DNA of 64,000 bases from Rhodovulum sp. MB263 (GTDB lineage Bacteria; Pseudomonadota; Alphaproteobacteria; Rhodobacterales; Rhodobacteraceae). The stretch spans positions 1,054,001 to 1,118,000 of the forward strand of contig NZ_CP020384.1 in NCBI RefSeq assembly GCF_002073975.1, written 5' to 3'. The notes under the pieces were generated by a model, which saw nothing but the letters and a program-made list of their open reading frames with translations, did no database searches and had not been told where the DNA came from. Of the stretch, positions 29,455 to 38,082 are shown one piece after another; the stretch's first letter is position 1, and each line of letters opens with the position of its first letter. A program made the position numbers and the translations under genes.

Positions 29455-30764
29455 TTTCCTGCGATTTCGTGGGCATCAAAAGCCCGAACCCGTTCTGGCT
29501 GGCCTCGGCGCCGCCGACCGACAAGGAATACAATGTCCGCCGCGCCTTTCAGGCCGGATGGGGCGGCGTGGTCTGGAAGACGCTGGGCGAGGACGGCGCG
29601 CCGGTCGTCAATGTCAACGGTCCCCGCTATGGCGCGATCTACGGCGCCGACCGGCGGCTTCTGGGGCTGAACAATATCGAGCTGATCACCGACCGGCCGC
29701 TCGAGGTGAACCTGCGCGAGATCGCGACGGTCAAGCGCGACTATCCCGACCGGGCGCTGGTCGTCTCGCTGATGGTGCCCTGCGAGGAGGAGGCCTGGAA
29801 GCGCATTCTCGCCCGGGTCGAGGAGACCGGCGCCGACGGGGTCGAGCTGAATTTCGGCTGTCCGCACGGGATGAGCGAACGCGGCATGGGGGCTGCGGTG
29901 GGGCAGGTGCCCGATTATGTCGAAATGGTCACCCGCTGGTGCAAGCGGAACACCCGGATGCCGGTGATCGTGAAGCTGACGCCCAACATCACCGATATCC
30001 GTCTGGCCAGCCGCGCCGCCCACAAGGGCGGGGCCGATGCGGTCAGCCTGATCAACACCATCAACTCGATCACCTCGGTCGATCTGGACCTGATGGCGCC
30101 CGAGCCGACCATCGACGGCAAGGGCACCCATGGCGGCTATTGCGGCCCGGCCGTGAAGCCCATCGCGCTGAACATGGTGGCCGAGATCGCCCGCGATCCG
30201 GCGACCCGGGGCCTGCCGATTTCCGGCATCGGCGGCGTGACGACCTGGAAGGATGCGGCCGAGTTCATGGCGCTGGGGGCGGGCAATGTGCAGGTCTGCA
30301 CCGCGGCGATGACCTACGGGTTCCGGATCGTGCAGGAGATGATCTCGGGGCTGTCGGACTGGATGGACCGCAAGGGCCATGCGCGCCCGGAGGATTTCGT
30401 CGGCAAGGCGGTGCCCAATGTGACCGACTGGCAGTATCTGAACCTCAACTACATCGCCAAGGCGCGGATCGACCCCGAAACCTGCATCAAATGCGGCCGC
30501 TGCTATGCGGCCTGCGAGGATACCAGCCATCAGGCCATCGAGATGACGGCGGACCGGTCCTTCCTGGTCAGGGACGAAGACTGCGTGGCCTGCAATCTCT
30601 GTGTGGAGGTCTGTCCGGTGGAGGGCTGTATCGACATGCGAGAACTTTCCCCGGGCGAAGTCGATCCGCGCACGGGGAAGGAGGTTCCCGCCAGTTACGG
30701 GAATTGGACGACCCACCCCAACAATCCCGGACGGAAAAACGCCGCGGAACAGGGGTTGGGGTAG
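29445..30764 (+). CDS. preA: NAD(P)-dependent dihydropyrimidine dehydrogenase subunit PreA
   Basis: The catalytic subunit of dihydropyrimidine dehydrogenase, 439 residues. An FMN-binding dihydroorotate-dehydrogenase-type barrel (about 1-325, with GADGVELNFGCPHGMSERG carrying the catalytic-loop Cys and GIGGVTTWKDAAEFMALGA for phosphate binding) is followed by a ferredoxin domain with two 4Fe-4S sets, CIKCGRCYAAC and CVACNLCVEVCP. It pairs with PreT to convert uracil to 5,6-dihydrouracil. Its start lies in the second 27-bp repeat. The convergent gene downstream ends one base from its stop. Confidence 0.96.
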   Translation: MADLSCDFVGIKSPNPFWLASAPPTDKEYNVRRAFQAGWGGVVWKTLGEDGAPVVNVNGPRYGAIYGADRRLLGLNNIELITDRPLEVNLREIATVKRDYPDRALVVSLMVPCEEEAWKRILARVEETGADGVELNFGCPHGMSERGMGAAVGQVPDYVEMVTRWCKRNTRMPVIVKLTPNITDIRLASRAAHKGGADAVSLINTINSITSVDLDLMAPEPTIDGKGTHGGYCGPAVKPIALNMVAEIARDPATRGLPISGIGGVTTWKDAAEFMALGAGNVQVCTAAMTYGFRIVQEMISGLSDWMDRKGHARPEDFVGKAVPNVTDWQYLNLNYIAKARIDPETCIKCGRCYAACEDTSHQAIEMTADRSFLVRDEDCVACNLCVEVCPVEGCIDMRELSPGEVDPRTGKEVPASYGNWTTHPNNPGRKNAAEQGLG

Positions 30765-30765
30765 G

Positions 30766-31104
30766 TCAGATTTCGATGTCGAGCTGGCGCGGGGCCGGCT
30801 CGGCAGTATCCGTGACCACTTCACCCCGCCAGAAGACCGAAGCCTCGCTCACGCGCCGTTCGGCTTCGAGTTGAAGCGGCGTCGTGTCGAAGGCCGGCGG
30901 CGGTCCAGCGGGGCGGTCGGGATCGGGCGCGGGAAATTCCTGACGTATCGGCGTCTGACCGCGTTGCCCGGTCTCGGCGCGGGTCTGGGTTGCGCCGCCA
31001 CCGGATTGGGCAGCGGCAACGGGCGCCGTCGGCGCCGCAGGGGCGACGGTGGTCGGCGCCACATCGTGCACACCACCCACCGAAATGGGAGCGATAATTT
31101 GCAT
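30766..31104 (-). CDS. Small Pro/Ala-rich hypothetical protein
   Basis: A protein of about 112 residues with a low-complexity Ala/Pro/Thr-rich N-terminal half (VAPTTVAPAAPTAPVAAA) and a more ordered C-terminal half with PAPDPDRPAGPPPAFD and a terminal LDIEI. No signal peptide or membrane helix is evident. It reads MQIIAPISVGG from an ATG; a TTG three codons upstream is an alternative. It lies between preA and the regulator gene, convergent with preA. I do not recognise a function, and the reading frame could be a chance one, though its codon bias is coding-like. Confidence 0.5.
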   Translation of the reverse strand: MQIIAPISVGGVHDVAPTTVAPAAPTAPVAAAQSGGGATQTRAETGQRGQTPIRQEFPAPDPDRPAGPPPAFDTTPLQLEAERRVSEASVFWRGEVVTDTAEPAPRQLDIEI

Positions 31105-31231
31105 GTCACCCAAGCTCCAGCTCAGGCCCCCACCACCACCGAGAAATATGCACCGAAAGGGCGGCGTTGAGAAGAGGAAAGCTCCGTATTTCTGGTGTCG
31201 AGGTTAACGACTTCTGAACGGAGGCGGGCGA

Positions 31232-31846
31232 TCAGGGGGTGAGCAGGCGGCGGAACAGCGTCGTCAGATAGCGCTCGGCGCCATCGAACGGATCGTCCTT
31301 GCCCTCGCCCAGAACGGCCCGCACCTGAATGTCGAAATCGGCGTAATGCTGGGTCAGCGCCCAGATCGAGAAGATCAGATGATAGGGGTCTACCGGCGCG
31401 ATCCGGCCCGCGCGCGCCCAGCCCTCGATCACTGCGGCGCTGTGATCGACAAGGCTTTTCAGCTCGCCTTCGAGGGTCGGCCGGATATGCCCGGCGCCTT
31501 GCAGGATCTCATTGGCGAATAACCGGCTTTCGCGCGGGTAATCGCGGCTCATCACCAGCTTGCGGCGGACATATCCCAAAAGCTCGTCCAGCGGCTCGCC
31601 CTCCGGATCGAGCGCGCGCAGCGGCGCCAGCCAGGTGTCCAGCAGGCCCGCCAGAAGCGCCTCGTGCATCGCCTCCTTGGAGGGGAAGTAGTAAAGCAGG
31701 TTCGGCTTCGAAAGCCCGGCCTTCCGGGCGATCTGGTCGAGCGTCGCGCCGCGGAAACCCTGTTTCGAGAAGACGTCCAGCGCGGCCTCGAGGATGGTCT
31801 CGCGATTCCGGCGCTGAATGCGGGTGCGGGGCGGCGAAGGTGTCAT
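31232..31846 (-). CDS. RutR-like TetR family regulator of pyrimidine catabolism
   Basis: A 204-residue TetR-type repressor. The N-terminal HTH (about 14-60) reads GFRGATLDQIARKAGLSKPN with LLYYFPSKEAM after it. The ligand domain shows clear likeness to E. coli RutR: SRDYPRESRLFANEIL and PYHLIFSIWALTQHYADF. RutR binds uracil or thymine and loses DNA affinity. Its place within the pyrimidine locus, divergent from the aminotransferase gene, and RutR-box-like sites before that gene and preT all support the assignment. It probably also represses itself through the shared intergenic region. Confidence 0.9.
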   Translation of the reverse strand: MTPSPPRTRIQRRNRETILEAALDVFSKQGFRGATLDQIARKAGLSKPNLLYYFPSKEAMHEALLAGLLDTWLAPLRALDPEGEPLDELLGYVRRKLVMSRDYPRESRLFANEILQGAGHIRPTLEGELKSLVDHSAAVIEGWARAGRIAPVDPYHLIFSIWALTQHYADFDIQVRAVLGEGKDDPFDGAERYLTTLFRRLLTP

Positions 31847-32013
31847 GCGGGGCTCCGGAAATGGACGCGTCGGTGAATTTCACTTTCCATCGATTGCGCA
31901 AAATCCCATCATCTGATGGCAGAAACCGCCATTCGGTCAGACACCCGGAAATCGACCCGGGCCGGAGCCGGGACCGTTATGTTGACTGGTCTTCGACCTC
32001 TGCTAGCGTGCTC

Positions 32014-32029
32014 CTGACCGTTTGGTCAA
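32014..32029. promoter_or_regulatory. RutR-box-like operator upstream of the aminotransferase gene
   Basis: CTGACCGTTTGGTCAA matches the RutR box TTGACCA-N2-TGGTCAA at all but two of the 14 fixed positions. It lies 59-74 bp before the aminotransferase start and about 170 bp from the regulator start. A partial element (GTTGACTGGTC) is seen about 30 bp away at 31981. Confidence 0.7.
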
Positions 32030-32087
32030 TTGTTTTGGATCTTTCGCCTTTGCGCAGGCGGAGGGTGGAAATCAGGGGGAGGCTCCC

Positions 32088-33416
32088 ATGGCGCTCGATC
32101 GTAATTCCGGTCCCAATGACCTTTCGGCCTTCTGGATGCCGTTCACCGCGAACCGGCAGTTCAAGGCGGCGCCACGGATGCTGGTGGGTGCGGAGGGCAT
32201 GTATTACCGCACCGCGGATGGCCGCCAGGTGCTGGATGGCACGGCGGGGCTTTGGTGCTGCAATGCCGGCCATTGCCGGCCGCAGATCACCGAGGCGGTC
32301 GCCAAGCAGGCGGCCGAGCTCGATTATGCGCCCGCCTTCCAGATGGGCCATCCCAGGGCCTTCGAGCTTGCCAGCGCGCTGCGCGACATGGCGCCCGAGG
32401 GGATGGAGCATGTCTTCTTCACCAATTCCGGCTCCGAATCCGTCGAGACCGCGCTGAAGATCGCCCTCGCCTATCACCGGGCGCGGGGCGAGGGCTCCCG
32501 CACCCGGCTGATCGGGCGCGAGCGCGGCTATCACGGGGTGAATTTCGGCGGCATCTCGGTCGGTGGCATCGGTCCCAACCGCAAGATGTTCGGCACGCTC
32601 CTGACCGGGGTCGACCATCTGCCCCATACCCATCTGCCCGAGCAGAACGCCTTCACCCGCGGCCAGCCCGAGCATGGCGCCCATCTGGCCGAGGATCTGG
32701 AACGGCTGATCGCGCTCCATGGCGCCGATACCATCGCCGCGGTCATCGTCGAGCCGATGTCGGGCTCGACCGGCGTGCTGCTGCCGCCCAGGGGCTATCT
32801 GGAACGGCTGCGCGAGATCACCAAGAAGCACGGCATTCTCCTGATCTTCGACGAGGTCATCACCGGCTTCGGGCGGCTGGGCTCGTCCTTCGCGGCCGAG
32901 CATTTCGGGGTGCTTCCCGATCTGATGACCACCGCGAAGGGCCTGACCAACGGGGTAATCCCGATGGGCGCGGTCCTGACCACGGCCGCGGTGCATGACG
33001 CCTTCATGCAAGGGCCCGACCATCTCATCGAATTCTTCCACGGCTATACCTATTCCGGCAACCCGATTGCCGCGGCCGCGGGGCTCGCGACGCTCGGGAT
33101 CTATCGCGAGGAGGGGCTGTTCGAGAATGCCGCCGCCCTCGCGCCCTATTGGGAAGAGGCGCTGCATTCCTTGAAGGGGCTGCCGCATGTGATCGACATC
33201 CGCAACATGGGTCTGGTCGGCGCGGTCGAGCTAGAGCCGATCGCGGGCGAACCGACCAAGCGGGCCTTCACGGCCTTCCTCGATGCCTTCGAGAAGGACC
33301 TGATGATCCGGACCACCGGCGATATCATCGCGATGTCGCCGCCGCTGATGATCAACAAGGCGCAAATCGACGAACTCTTCGGCAAGCTCACCGATGTCCT
33401 CAAGGCGCTGGACTGA
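32088..33416 (+). CDS. Omega-amino acid (beta-alanine)--pyruvate aminotransferase
   Basis: A 442-residue class III PLP aminotransferase. PLP-site motifs are FTNSGSESVETALKIA, LLIFDEVITGFGRLG with the ring-stacking Asp, and TTAKGLTNG with the Schiff-base Lys284. The start MALDRNSGPNDLSAFWMPFT is typical of beta-alanine:pyruvate transaminases. Together with the pathway genes around it, it would convert beta-alanine from uracil (or 3-aminoisobutyrate from thymine) to malonate semialdehyde. GGGGGAGGCTCCC precedes the ATG. A RutR-box-like site is upstream. Confidence 0.93.
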   Translation: MALDRNSGPNDLSAFWMPFTANRQFKAAPRMLVGAEGMYYRTADGRQVLDGTAGLWCCNAGHCRPQITEAVAKQAAELDYAPAFQMGHPRAFELASALRDMAPEGMEHVFFTNSGSESVETALKIALAYHRARGEGSRTRLIGRERGYHGVNFGGISVGGIGPNRKMFGTLLTGVDHLPHTHLPEQNAFTRGQPEHGAHLAEDLERLIALHGADTIAAVIVEPMSGSTGVLLPPRGYLERLREITKKHGILLIFDEVITGFGRLGSSFAAEHFGVLPDLMTTAKGLTNGVIPMGAVLTTAAVHDAFMQGPDHLIEFFHGYTYSGNPIAAAAGLATLGIYREEGLFENAAALAPYWEEALHSLKGLPHVIDIRNMGLVGAVELEPIAGEPTKRAFTAFLDAFEKDLMIRTTGDIIAMSPPLMINKAQIDELFGKLTDVLKALD

Positions 33417-33431
33417 GCTTTTTCACCAGCC

Positions 33432-33457
33432 CGCCCGCCGGAGCGGTCCGGCGGGCG
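33432..33457 (+). terminator. Hairpin after the aminotransferase gene
   Basis: CGCCCGCCGGA - GCGG - TCCGGCGGGCG is a perfect 11-bp stem with a 4-nt loop, 15 bp after the stop, without a T-run. The remaining gap to the next gene (33458-33792) shows no gene or motif I recognise. Confidence 0.55.
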
Positions 33458-33792
33458 CAGATACGGCCCCGACCGTCCCGGCCCCGGGGCGATCAGGGGA
33501 GGGCGTGCTCGGACGCGGGGCCGGTCCCGGGCCTGTCTGCAAGGGCCGGAAGGCCGGGCATCCCGTCACCGGGGCCTTTCGGAAGTCCGCGGATCACGCG
33601 CTTTCGTGGAGATGCGTGAGAGCCGGGCGGCTGTCCGGCAGGATCATGGGCCGTCCCGCCTGTGCGGGAGGCCCAACCGTATCCGCCGGAGGGTCGAGTG
33701 ACATTGTTCCCGGTGCCGCAGAGGCGCGCAGCGGGGTGGGGGTGCGTCTGCGGCCCTGACGGCAAACAAGAAAACACAGGTGAGGTAAGACG

Positions 33793-35043
33793 ATGACAAC
33801 CCCGGGAGAGAATCTGCGCATCAATCGCGACCGGCTCTGGGACAGCCTGATGGAAATGGCCAAGATCGGCCCCGGCGTTGCGGGCGGCAACAACCGCCAG
33901 ACCCTGACCGATGCCGATGCCGAGGGCCGCGCGCTGTTCCAGAGCTGGTGCGACGAGGCCGGGCTGACGATGGGTGTCGACCGGATGGGCACGATGTTCG
34001 CGACCCGCGCGGGCGAGGATCCGGATGCGCTGCCGGTCTATGTCGGCAGCCATCTCGACACCCAGCCCACGGGCGGGAAATATGACGGGGTGCTGGGGGT
34101 TCTGGGCGCGCTCGAGGCGGTGCGCACGATGAACGATCTGGGGATCCGCACGAAGCATCCCATCGTCGTGACCAACTGGGCCAATGAAGAGGGCGCGCGC
34201 TTTGCCCCCGCCATGCTGGCCTCGGGCGTCTTCGCGGGCGTTCATACGCTCGACTATGCCTATGCGCGCGAGGATCTCGAGGGGCTCCGCTATGGTGACG
34301 AGCTGGCCCGGATCGGCTGGAAGGGCGAGGAAGAGGTCGGCGCGCGCAAGATGCATGCCTATTACGAACTGCATATCGAGCAGGGCCCGATCCTCGAGGC
34401 CGAGGGCAAGGAGATCGGGGTCGTCACCCATTGCCAGGGGCTGTGGTGGCTGGAATTCACCCTGACCGGCCGTGAGGCGCATACCGGCTCGACGCCGATG
34501 GCGATGCGGGTGAATGCGGGGCTGGCGGCGGCGCGCATCTTAGAGATGGTGCAGGAGGTCGCGATGGCGGCCCAGCCCAATGCCGTGGGCGGCGTGGGCC
34601 AGATGCAGTTCTCGCCCAATTCGCGCAACGTGCTTCCCGGGAGCGTGGTCTTCACCGTCGATATCCGCACCCCCGATCAGGCCAAGCTCGACCGGATGCG
34701 GGCCGAGATCGAGACCCGCGCGGCGGCGATCTGCGAGGATCTGGGCGTCGGTTGTTCGGTCGAGCCGGTGGGCCATTTCGACCCCGTGACCTTCACCCCC
34801 GATCTGGTGAGCGCGGTCCGGAGCGCGGCCGGGAAGCTCGGCTATTCGCATATGGATCTCGTCTCGGGGGCGGGACACGATGCCTGCTGGGCCGCCAGGG
34901 TCGCGCCCACCACGATGATCATGTGCCCCTGCGTCGGCGGACTCTCGCATAACGAGGCCGAGGAGATCTCGAAGGACTGGGCCGCGGCCGGGGCCGATGT
35001 GCTGTGCCATGCGGTGCTGGAAACGGCGGGGATCGTCGAGTGA
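33793..35043 (+). CDS. Beta-ureidopropionase / N-carbamoyl amino acid hydrolase (M20 family)
   Basis: A 416-residue zinc-dependent amidohydrolase of the M20/M28 type used for N-carbamoyl-beta-alanine and related compounds. Metal ligands are seen in VYVGSHLDTQP (His and the bridging Asp), NWANEEGARF (Glu pair), ELHIEQGP (His) and a C-terminal GGLSHNEAE (His). The GREAHTGSTPM segment is the typical dimerisation/substrate loop. It performs the third step of reductive uracil degradation, giving beta-alanine, CO2 and ammonia. GAGGTAAGACG precedes the ATG. The next gene starts inside its stop codon. Confidence 0.92.
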   Translation: MTTPGENLRINRDRLWDSLMEMAKIGPGVAGGNNRQTLTDADAEGRALFQSWCDEAGLTMGVDRMGTMFATRAGEDPDALPVYVGSHLDTQPTGGKYDGVLGVLGALEAVRTMNDLGIRTKHPIVVTNWANEEGARFAPAMLASGVFAGVHTLDYAYAREDLEGLRYGDELARIGWKGEEEVGARKMHAYYELHIEQGPILEAEGKEIGVVTHCQGLWWLEFTLTGREAHTGSTPMAMRVNAGLAAARILEMVQEVAMAAQPNAVGGVGQMQFSPNSRNVLPGSVVFTVDIRTPDQAKLDRMRAEIETRAAAICEDLGVGCSVEPVGHFDPVTFTPDLVSAVRSAAGKLGYSHMDLVSGAGHDACWAARVAPTTMIMCPCVGGLSHNEAEEISKDWAAAGADVLCHAVLETAGIVE

Positions 35044-35534
35044 ATACGGCGGGAAGGTTTCTTGCCGTAGGCTTAATCTGTGCTTTGCCAAGCACGGTGT
35101 TCGGCTGGGGGGGCGGTGGTTCAGATTATGGCGGTGAGTTTGGTAGTGCTGGAGGCGACGGTTGTGGAGGGTGCGGGTATCCGGAGAGCATAGAGGAAGA
35201 AGCGAAGAGCCTTCGAAAGAGCTTCGAAGCTTCGAGTTTGCAGGCCCTCATGGATCAGCAGATATTGGGCACCCTTTGCGAAAATCACGTTTGTGGAACG
35301 CTTTCGGAAATCCAGGCAAGCCGACTGCTGGATCGTGCCGTTCTCGAAGACCGGTATGCCGTAGAACAGAAGGCCCGGAACGAAGAGAAGTGGATGACAA
35401 GACTGGGAATCGGCTTTGCGGCAGCCGGTTTGCTGATTGCCTGGCTCTCGTTCCGGCAAAGCCAAGAGGCGGACAGACGATCTGTGCGCAACGAGGTGGA
35501 GATCAATCACCTGAAAGCGCCAGAGAAAAGCTAG
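35040..35534 (+). CDS. Orphan low-GC secreted/membrane protein inside the pyrimidine locus
   Basis: A protein of 164 residues from a GTG that overlaps the stop of the amidohydrolase gene (GTGA). It has a signal peptide (VNTAGRFLAVGLICALPSTVFG), a Gly/Ser-rich stretch with a CGGCG motif, a charged helical region (SIEEEAKSLRKSF) and, near the C-terminus, one hydrophobic segment (GIGFAAAGLLIAWLSF) followed by basic and charged residues. Codon use is clearly less GC3-rich than the flanking catabolic genes, with codons such as TTA and ATA that are rare elsewhere in the window. That points to recent acquisition. No family is recognised. The start is chosen from the overlap and signal peptide. Confidence 0.65.
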   Translation: MNTAGRFLAVGLICALPSTVFGWGGGGSDYGGEFGSAGGDGCGGCGYPESIEEEAKSLRKSFEASSLQALMDQQILGTLCENHVCGTLSEIQASRLLDRAVLEDRYAVEQKARNEEKWMTRLGIGFAAAGLLIAWLSFRQSQEADRRSVRNEVEINHLKAPEKS

Positions 35535-35550
35535 ACGCAGGGAGAAAGAC

Positions 35551-37005
35551 ATGAGCACGGTTATCAGGAACGGCACCATTGTGACCGCCGATCTGAGCTA
35601 TGAGGCGGATGTGCTGATCGAGGGCGGGAAGATCGCCGACATCGGCCCCGGTCTTTCGGGCGACGAGGTTCTGGACGCCACCGGCTGCTATGTGATGCCG
35701 GGCGGGATCGACCCGCATACCCATCTCGAGATGCCCTTCATGGGCACCTATTCCTCGGATGATTTCGAATCCGGCACCCGCGCGGCGCTGGCGGGCGGCA
35801 CCACGATGGTGGTCGATTTCGCGCTGCCCTCGCCGGGTCAGGGGCTGCTCGATGCGCTGAAGATGTGGGACAACAAGTCGACCCGGGCGCATTGCGACTA
35901 TTCCTTCCACATGGCGATCACCTGGTGGGACAGGCAGGTCTTCGACGAGATGGAGACGGTGGTGAAAGAGCGCGGCATCACCAGCTTCAAGCATTTCATG
36001 GCCTACAAGGGCTCGCTGATGGTGAATGACGACGAGATGTTCGCCTCGTTCCGCCGCTGCGCCGAGCTGGGGGCCATTCCGCTGGTCCATGCCGAGAATG
36101 GCGATGTCGTGGCCGAGCTGGCAGCCAAGCTTCTGGCCGAGGGCAATACCGGCCCCGAGGCCCATGCCTATTCGCGCCCGCCCCAGGTCGAGGGCGAGGC
36201 CACCAACCGCGCGATCATGATCGCCGACATGGCGGGCGTGCCGCTTTACGTGGTGCATGTCTCCTGCGAGGAGAGCCATGAGGCGATCCGGCGCGCGCGG
36301 ATGCAGGGCAAGCGGGTCTGGGGCGAGCCGCTGATCCAGCATCTGACGCTGGACGAGAGCGAATATTTCAACGCCGACTGGGATCATGCAGCGCGGCGCG
36401 TGATGTCGCCGCCCTTCCGGAACCAGAAGCATCAGGACAGCCTTTGGGCGGGGCTTGCCTCGGGCTCGCTGTCTTGCGTCGCGACCGATCACTGCGCCTT
36501 TACCACCGATCAGAAACGCTATGGTGTCGGCGATTTCACGAAGATCCCGAACGGGACCGGCGGGCTCGAGGACCGGCTGCCGATGCTCTGGACCCATGGC
36601 GTCGGCACCGGGCGGATCACGCCTGAGGAATTCGTGGCGGTGACCTCGACCAATATCGCCAAGATCCTGAACCTCTATCCCCGGAAGGGCGCGGTGCTGG
36701 TCGGCTCGGACGCCGATCTGGTCGTCTGGGACCCCGAGAAGACCAGGACCATCAGCGCCGCGACCCAGCAATCGGCCATCGATTACAACGTCTTCGAGGG
36801 CAAGGAGGTCAGGGGCCTGCCGCGCTACACGCTGAGCCGCGGTCGCGTCGCCGTCGCCGATGACGAGGTGACGCCGCAGGAGGGCTGGGGCGAGTTCGTC
36901 AGTCGCCCGCCGAACGGGCCGGTCAACAAGGCGCTGTCCTCCTGGAAGGCGCTGACCGCGCCCCGCAAGATCGAGCGGGCGGGCATCCCGGCCAGCGGCG
37001 TCTGA
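35551..37005 (+). CDS. hydA: Dihydropyrimidinase
   Basis: A 484-residue cyclic amidohydrolase that opens dihydrouracil to N-carbamoyl-beta-alanine (and hydantoins in related enzymes). Binuclear metal-site residues are visible: the HTHLE pair (His56, His58), the carboxylated Lys153 in HFMAYKGS, later His residues (LVHAENG, YVVHVSCEESHEA), and the Asp in CVATDHCAF. Length and order match bacterial D-hydantoinase/dihydropyrimidinases. GCAGGGAGAAAGAC precedes the ATG. It directly follows the orphan low-GC gene and precedes the transporter operon. Confidence 0.96.
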   Translation: MSTVIRNGTIVTADLSYEADVLIEGGKIADIGPGLSGDEVLDATGCYVMPGGIDPHTHLEMPFMGTYSSDDFESGTRAALAGGTTMVVDFALPSPGQGLLDALKMWDNKSTRAHCDYSFHMAITWWDRQVFDEMETVVKERGITSFKHFMAYKGSLMVNDDEMFASFRRCAELGAIPLVHAENGDVVAELAAKLLAEGNTGPEAHAYSRPPQVEGEATNRAIMIADMAGVPLYVVHVSCEESHEAIRRARMQGKRVWGEPLIQHLTLDESEYFNADWDHAARRVMSPPFRNQKHQDSLWAGLASGSLSCVATDHCAFTTDQKRYGVGDFTKIPNGTGGLEDRLPMLWTHGVGTGRITPEEFVAVTSTNIAKILNLYPRKGAVLVGSDADLVVWDPEKTRTISAATQQSAIDYNVFEGKEVRGLPRYTLSRGRVAVADDEVTPQEGWGEFVSRPPNGPVNKALSSWKALTAPRKIERAGIPASGV

Positions 37006-37109
37006 GGGCCGGGCGCCCCTTTGCGAGAGGGCGGGTGCGGGTCGATCCCGCGCCCGGATGTGAGGGGCGGGGCCGCATATGCGCGCGCCCCGCAGGCAAG
37101 GGACGTGAC

Positions 37110-37889
37110 GTGAAGACACCGGTCATCAAGGCGGAAAACGTGGATCTGGTGTTCCAGACCGCAGACGGACCCGTGCAGGCGCTGAGCGATGTGTCGCTCG
37201 ATGTCGGGCGCGGCGAGTTCGTCAGTTTCATCGGCCCCTCGGGCTGCGGCAAGACCACCTTCCTGCGCTGCGTGGCGGCGCTGGAACATCCGACCGGCGG
37301 CCGCCTGAGCGTCAACGGGGTGAGCCCCGACACTGCCCGCATGGAGCGCAGCTACGGCTATGTCTTCCAGGCGGCCGGGCTTTACCCCTGGCGGACCATC
37401 GCCCGGAACATCCGGCTGCCGCTCGAGATCATGGGCTATCCTAAGGCCGAACGGGCGGCGCGGGTGCAGAAGGTGCTGGAGCTGGTCGATCTGGCGGGCT
37501 TCGGCAACAAGTTTCCCTGGCAGCTTTCGGGGGGCATGCAGCAGCGCGCCAGCATAGCCCGCGCGCTGGCCTTCGATGCCGATATCCTGCTGATGGACGA
37601 ACCCTTCGGCGCGCTGGACGAGATCGTGCGAGACCATCTGAACGAACAGCTTCTGGCGCTGTGGGCGCGGACCGGCAAGACCTGCCTGTTCGTTACCCAT
37701 TCGATCCCCGAGGCGGTTTACCTGTCCACCAGGATCGTGGTGATGAGCCCGCGCCCGGGGCGGATCGCCGATGTGATCGACAGCCCGCTGCCGAAGGAGC
37801 GTCCGCTCGACATCCGCGACACGCCGGAATTCCTGGAAATCGCCCATCGCGTCCGCGAGGGGCTGCGCGCGGGGCATGCCTATGACTAG
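37110..37889 (+). CDS. ABC transporter ATP-binding protein (NitT/TauT type)
   Basis: A 259-residue ATPase of the nitrate/taurine/aliphatic sulfonate subfamily. Walker A is GPSGCGKTT, the Q-loop FQAAGLYPW, the signature LSGGMQQRASIARAL and Walker B ILLMDEPFGALDE. The start is taken as GTG at 37110 (VKTPVIKAENVDL), behind AAGGGACGTGAC; the frame upstream of it is not conserved. It heads an operon with a small membrane protein, two permeases and a binding protein. Position after hydA suggests a pyrimidine or related substrate. Confidence 0.93.
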   Translation: MKTPVIKAENVDLVFQTADGPVQALSDVSLDVGRGEFVSFIGPSGCGKTTFLRCVAALEHPTGGRLSVNGVSPDTARMERSYGYVFQAAGLYPWRTIARNIRLPLEIMGYPKAERAARVQKVLELVDLAGFGNKFPWQLSGGMQQRASIARALAFDADILLMDEPFGALDEIVRDHLNEQLLALWARTGKTCLFVTHSIPEAVYLSTRIVVMSPRPGRIADVIDSPLPKERPLDIRDTPEFLEIAHRVREGLRAGHAYD

Positions 37890-38082
37890 GAAACAGCGTC
37901 TGACGGGGGCGGGGCTGGCCGGGCTGTGGCTGGCGGTCCTGCTGGTCTGGGTCTTCCTGCCCTCGGTGATGGCGGTGCCGGTGCTAGGGTGGGGTTTGTT
38001 TCTTCTGATCCTGGCGCCCTTGCTCTGGGGCATGCATCTTCTGGCGCGGCGGCTGGCCCGCAAGGGGCGGCGCGATGCGTAA
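37882..38082 (+). CDS. Small two-helix membrane protein in the ABC operon
   Basis: A 66-residue protein with two hydrophobic segments (GAGLAGLWLAVLLVWVFLP and VPVLGWGLFLLILAPLL) and a basic tail (LLARRLARKGRRDA). It overlaps the ATPase gene upstream by 8 bp and the first permease gene downstream by 8 bp, so it is translated within the operon. GGGGC 7 nt before the ATG favours this start over one two codons earlier. Such small proteins in ABC operons may be assembly or accessory subunits; that is a guess. Confidence 0.75.
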   Translation: MTRKQRLTGAGLAGLWLAVLLVWVFLPSVMAVPVLGWGLFLLILAPLLWGMHLLARRLARKGRRDA

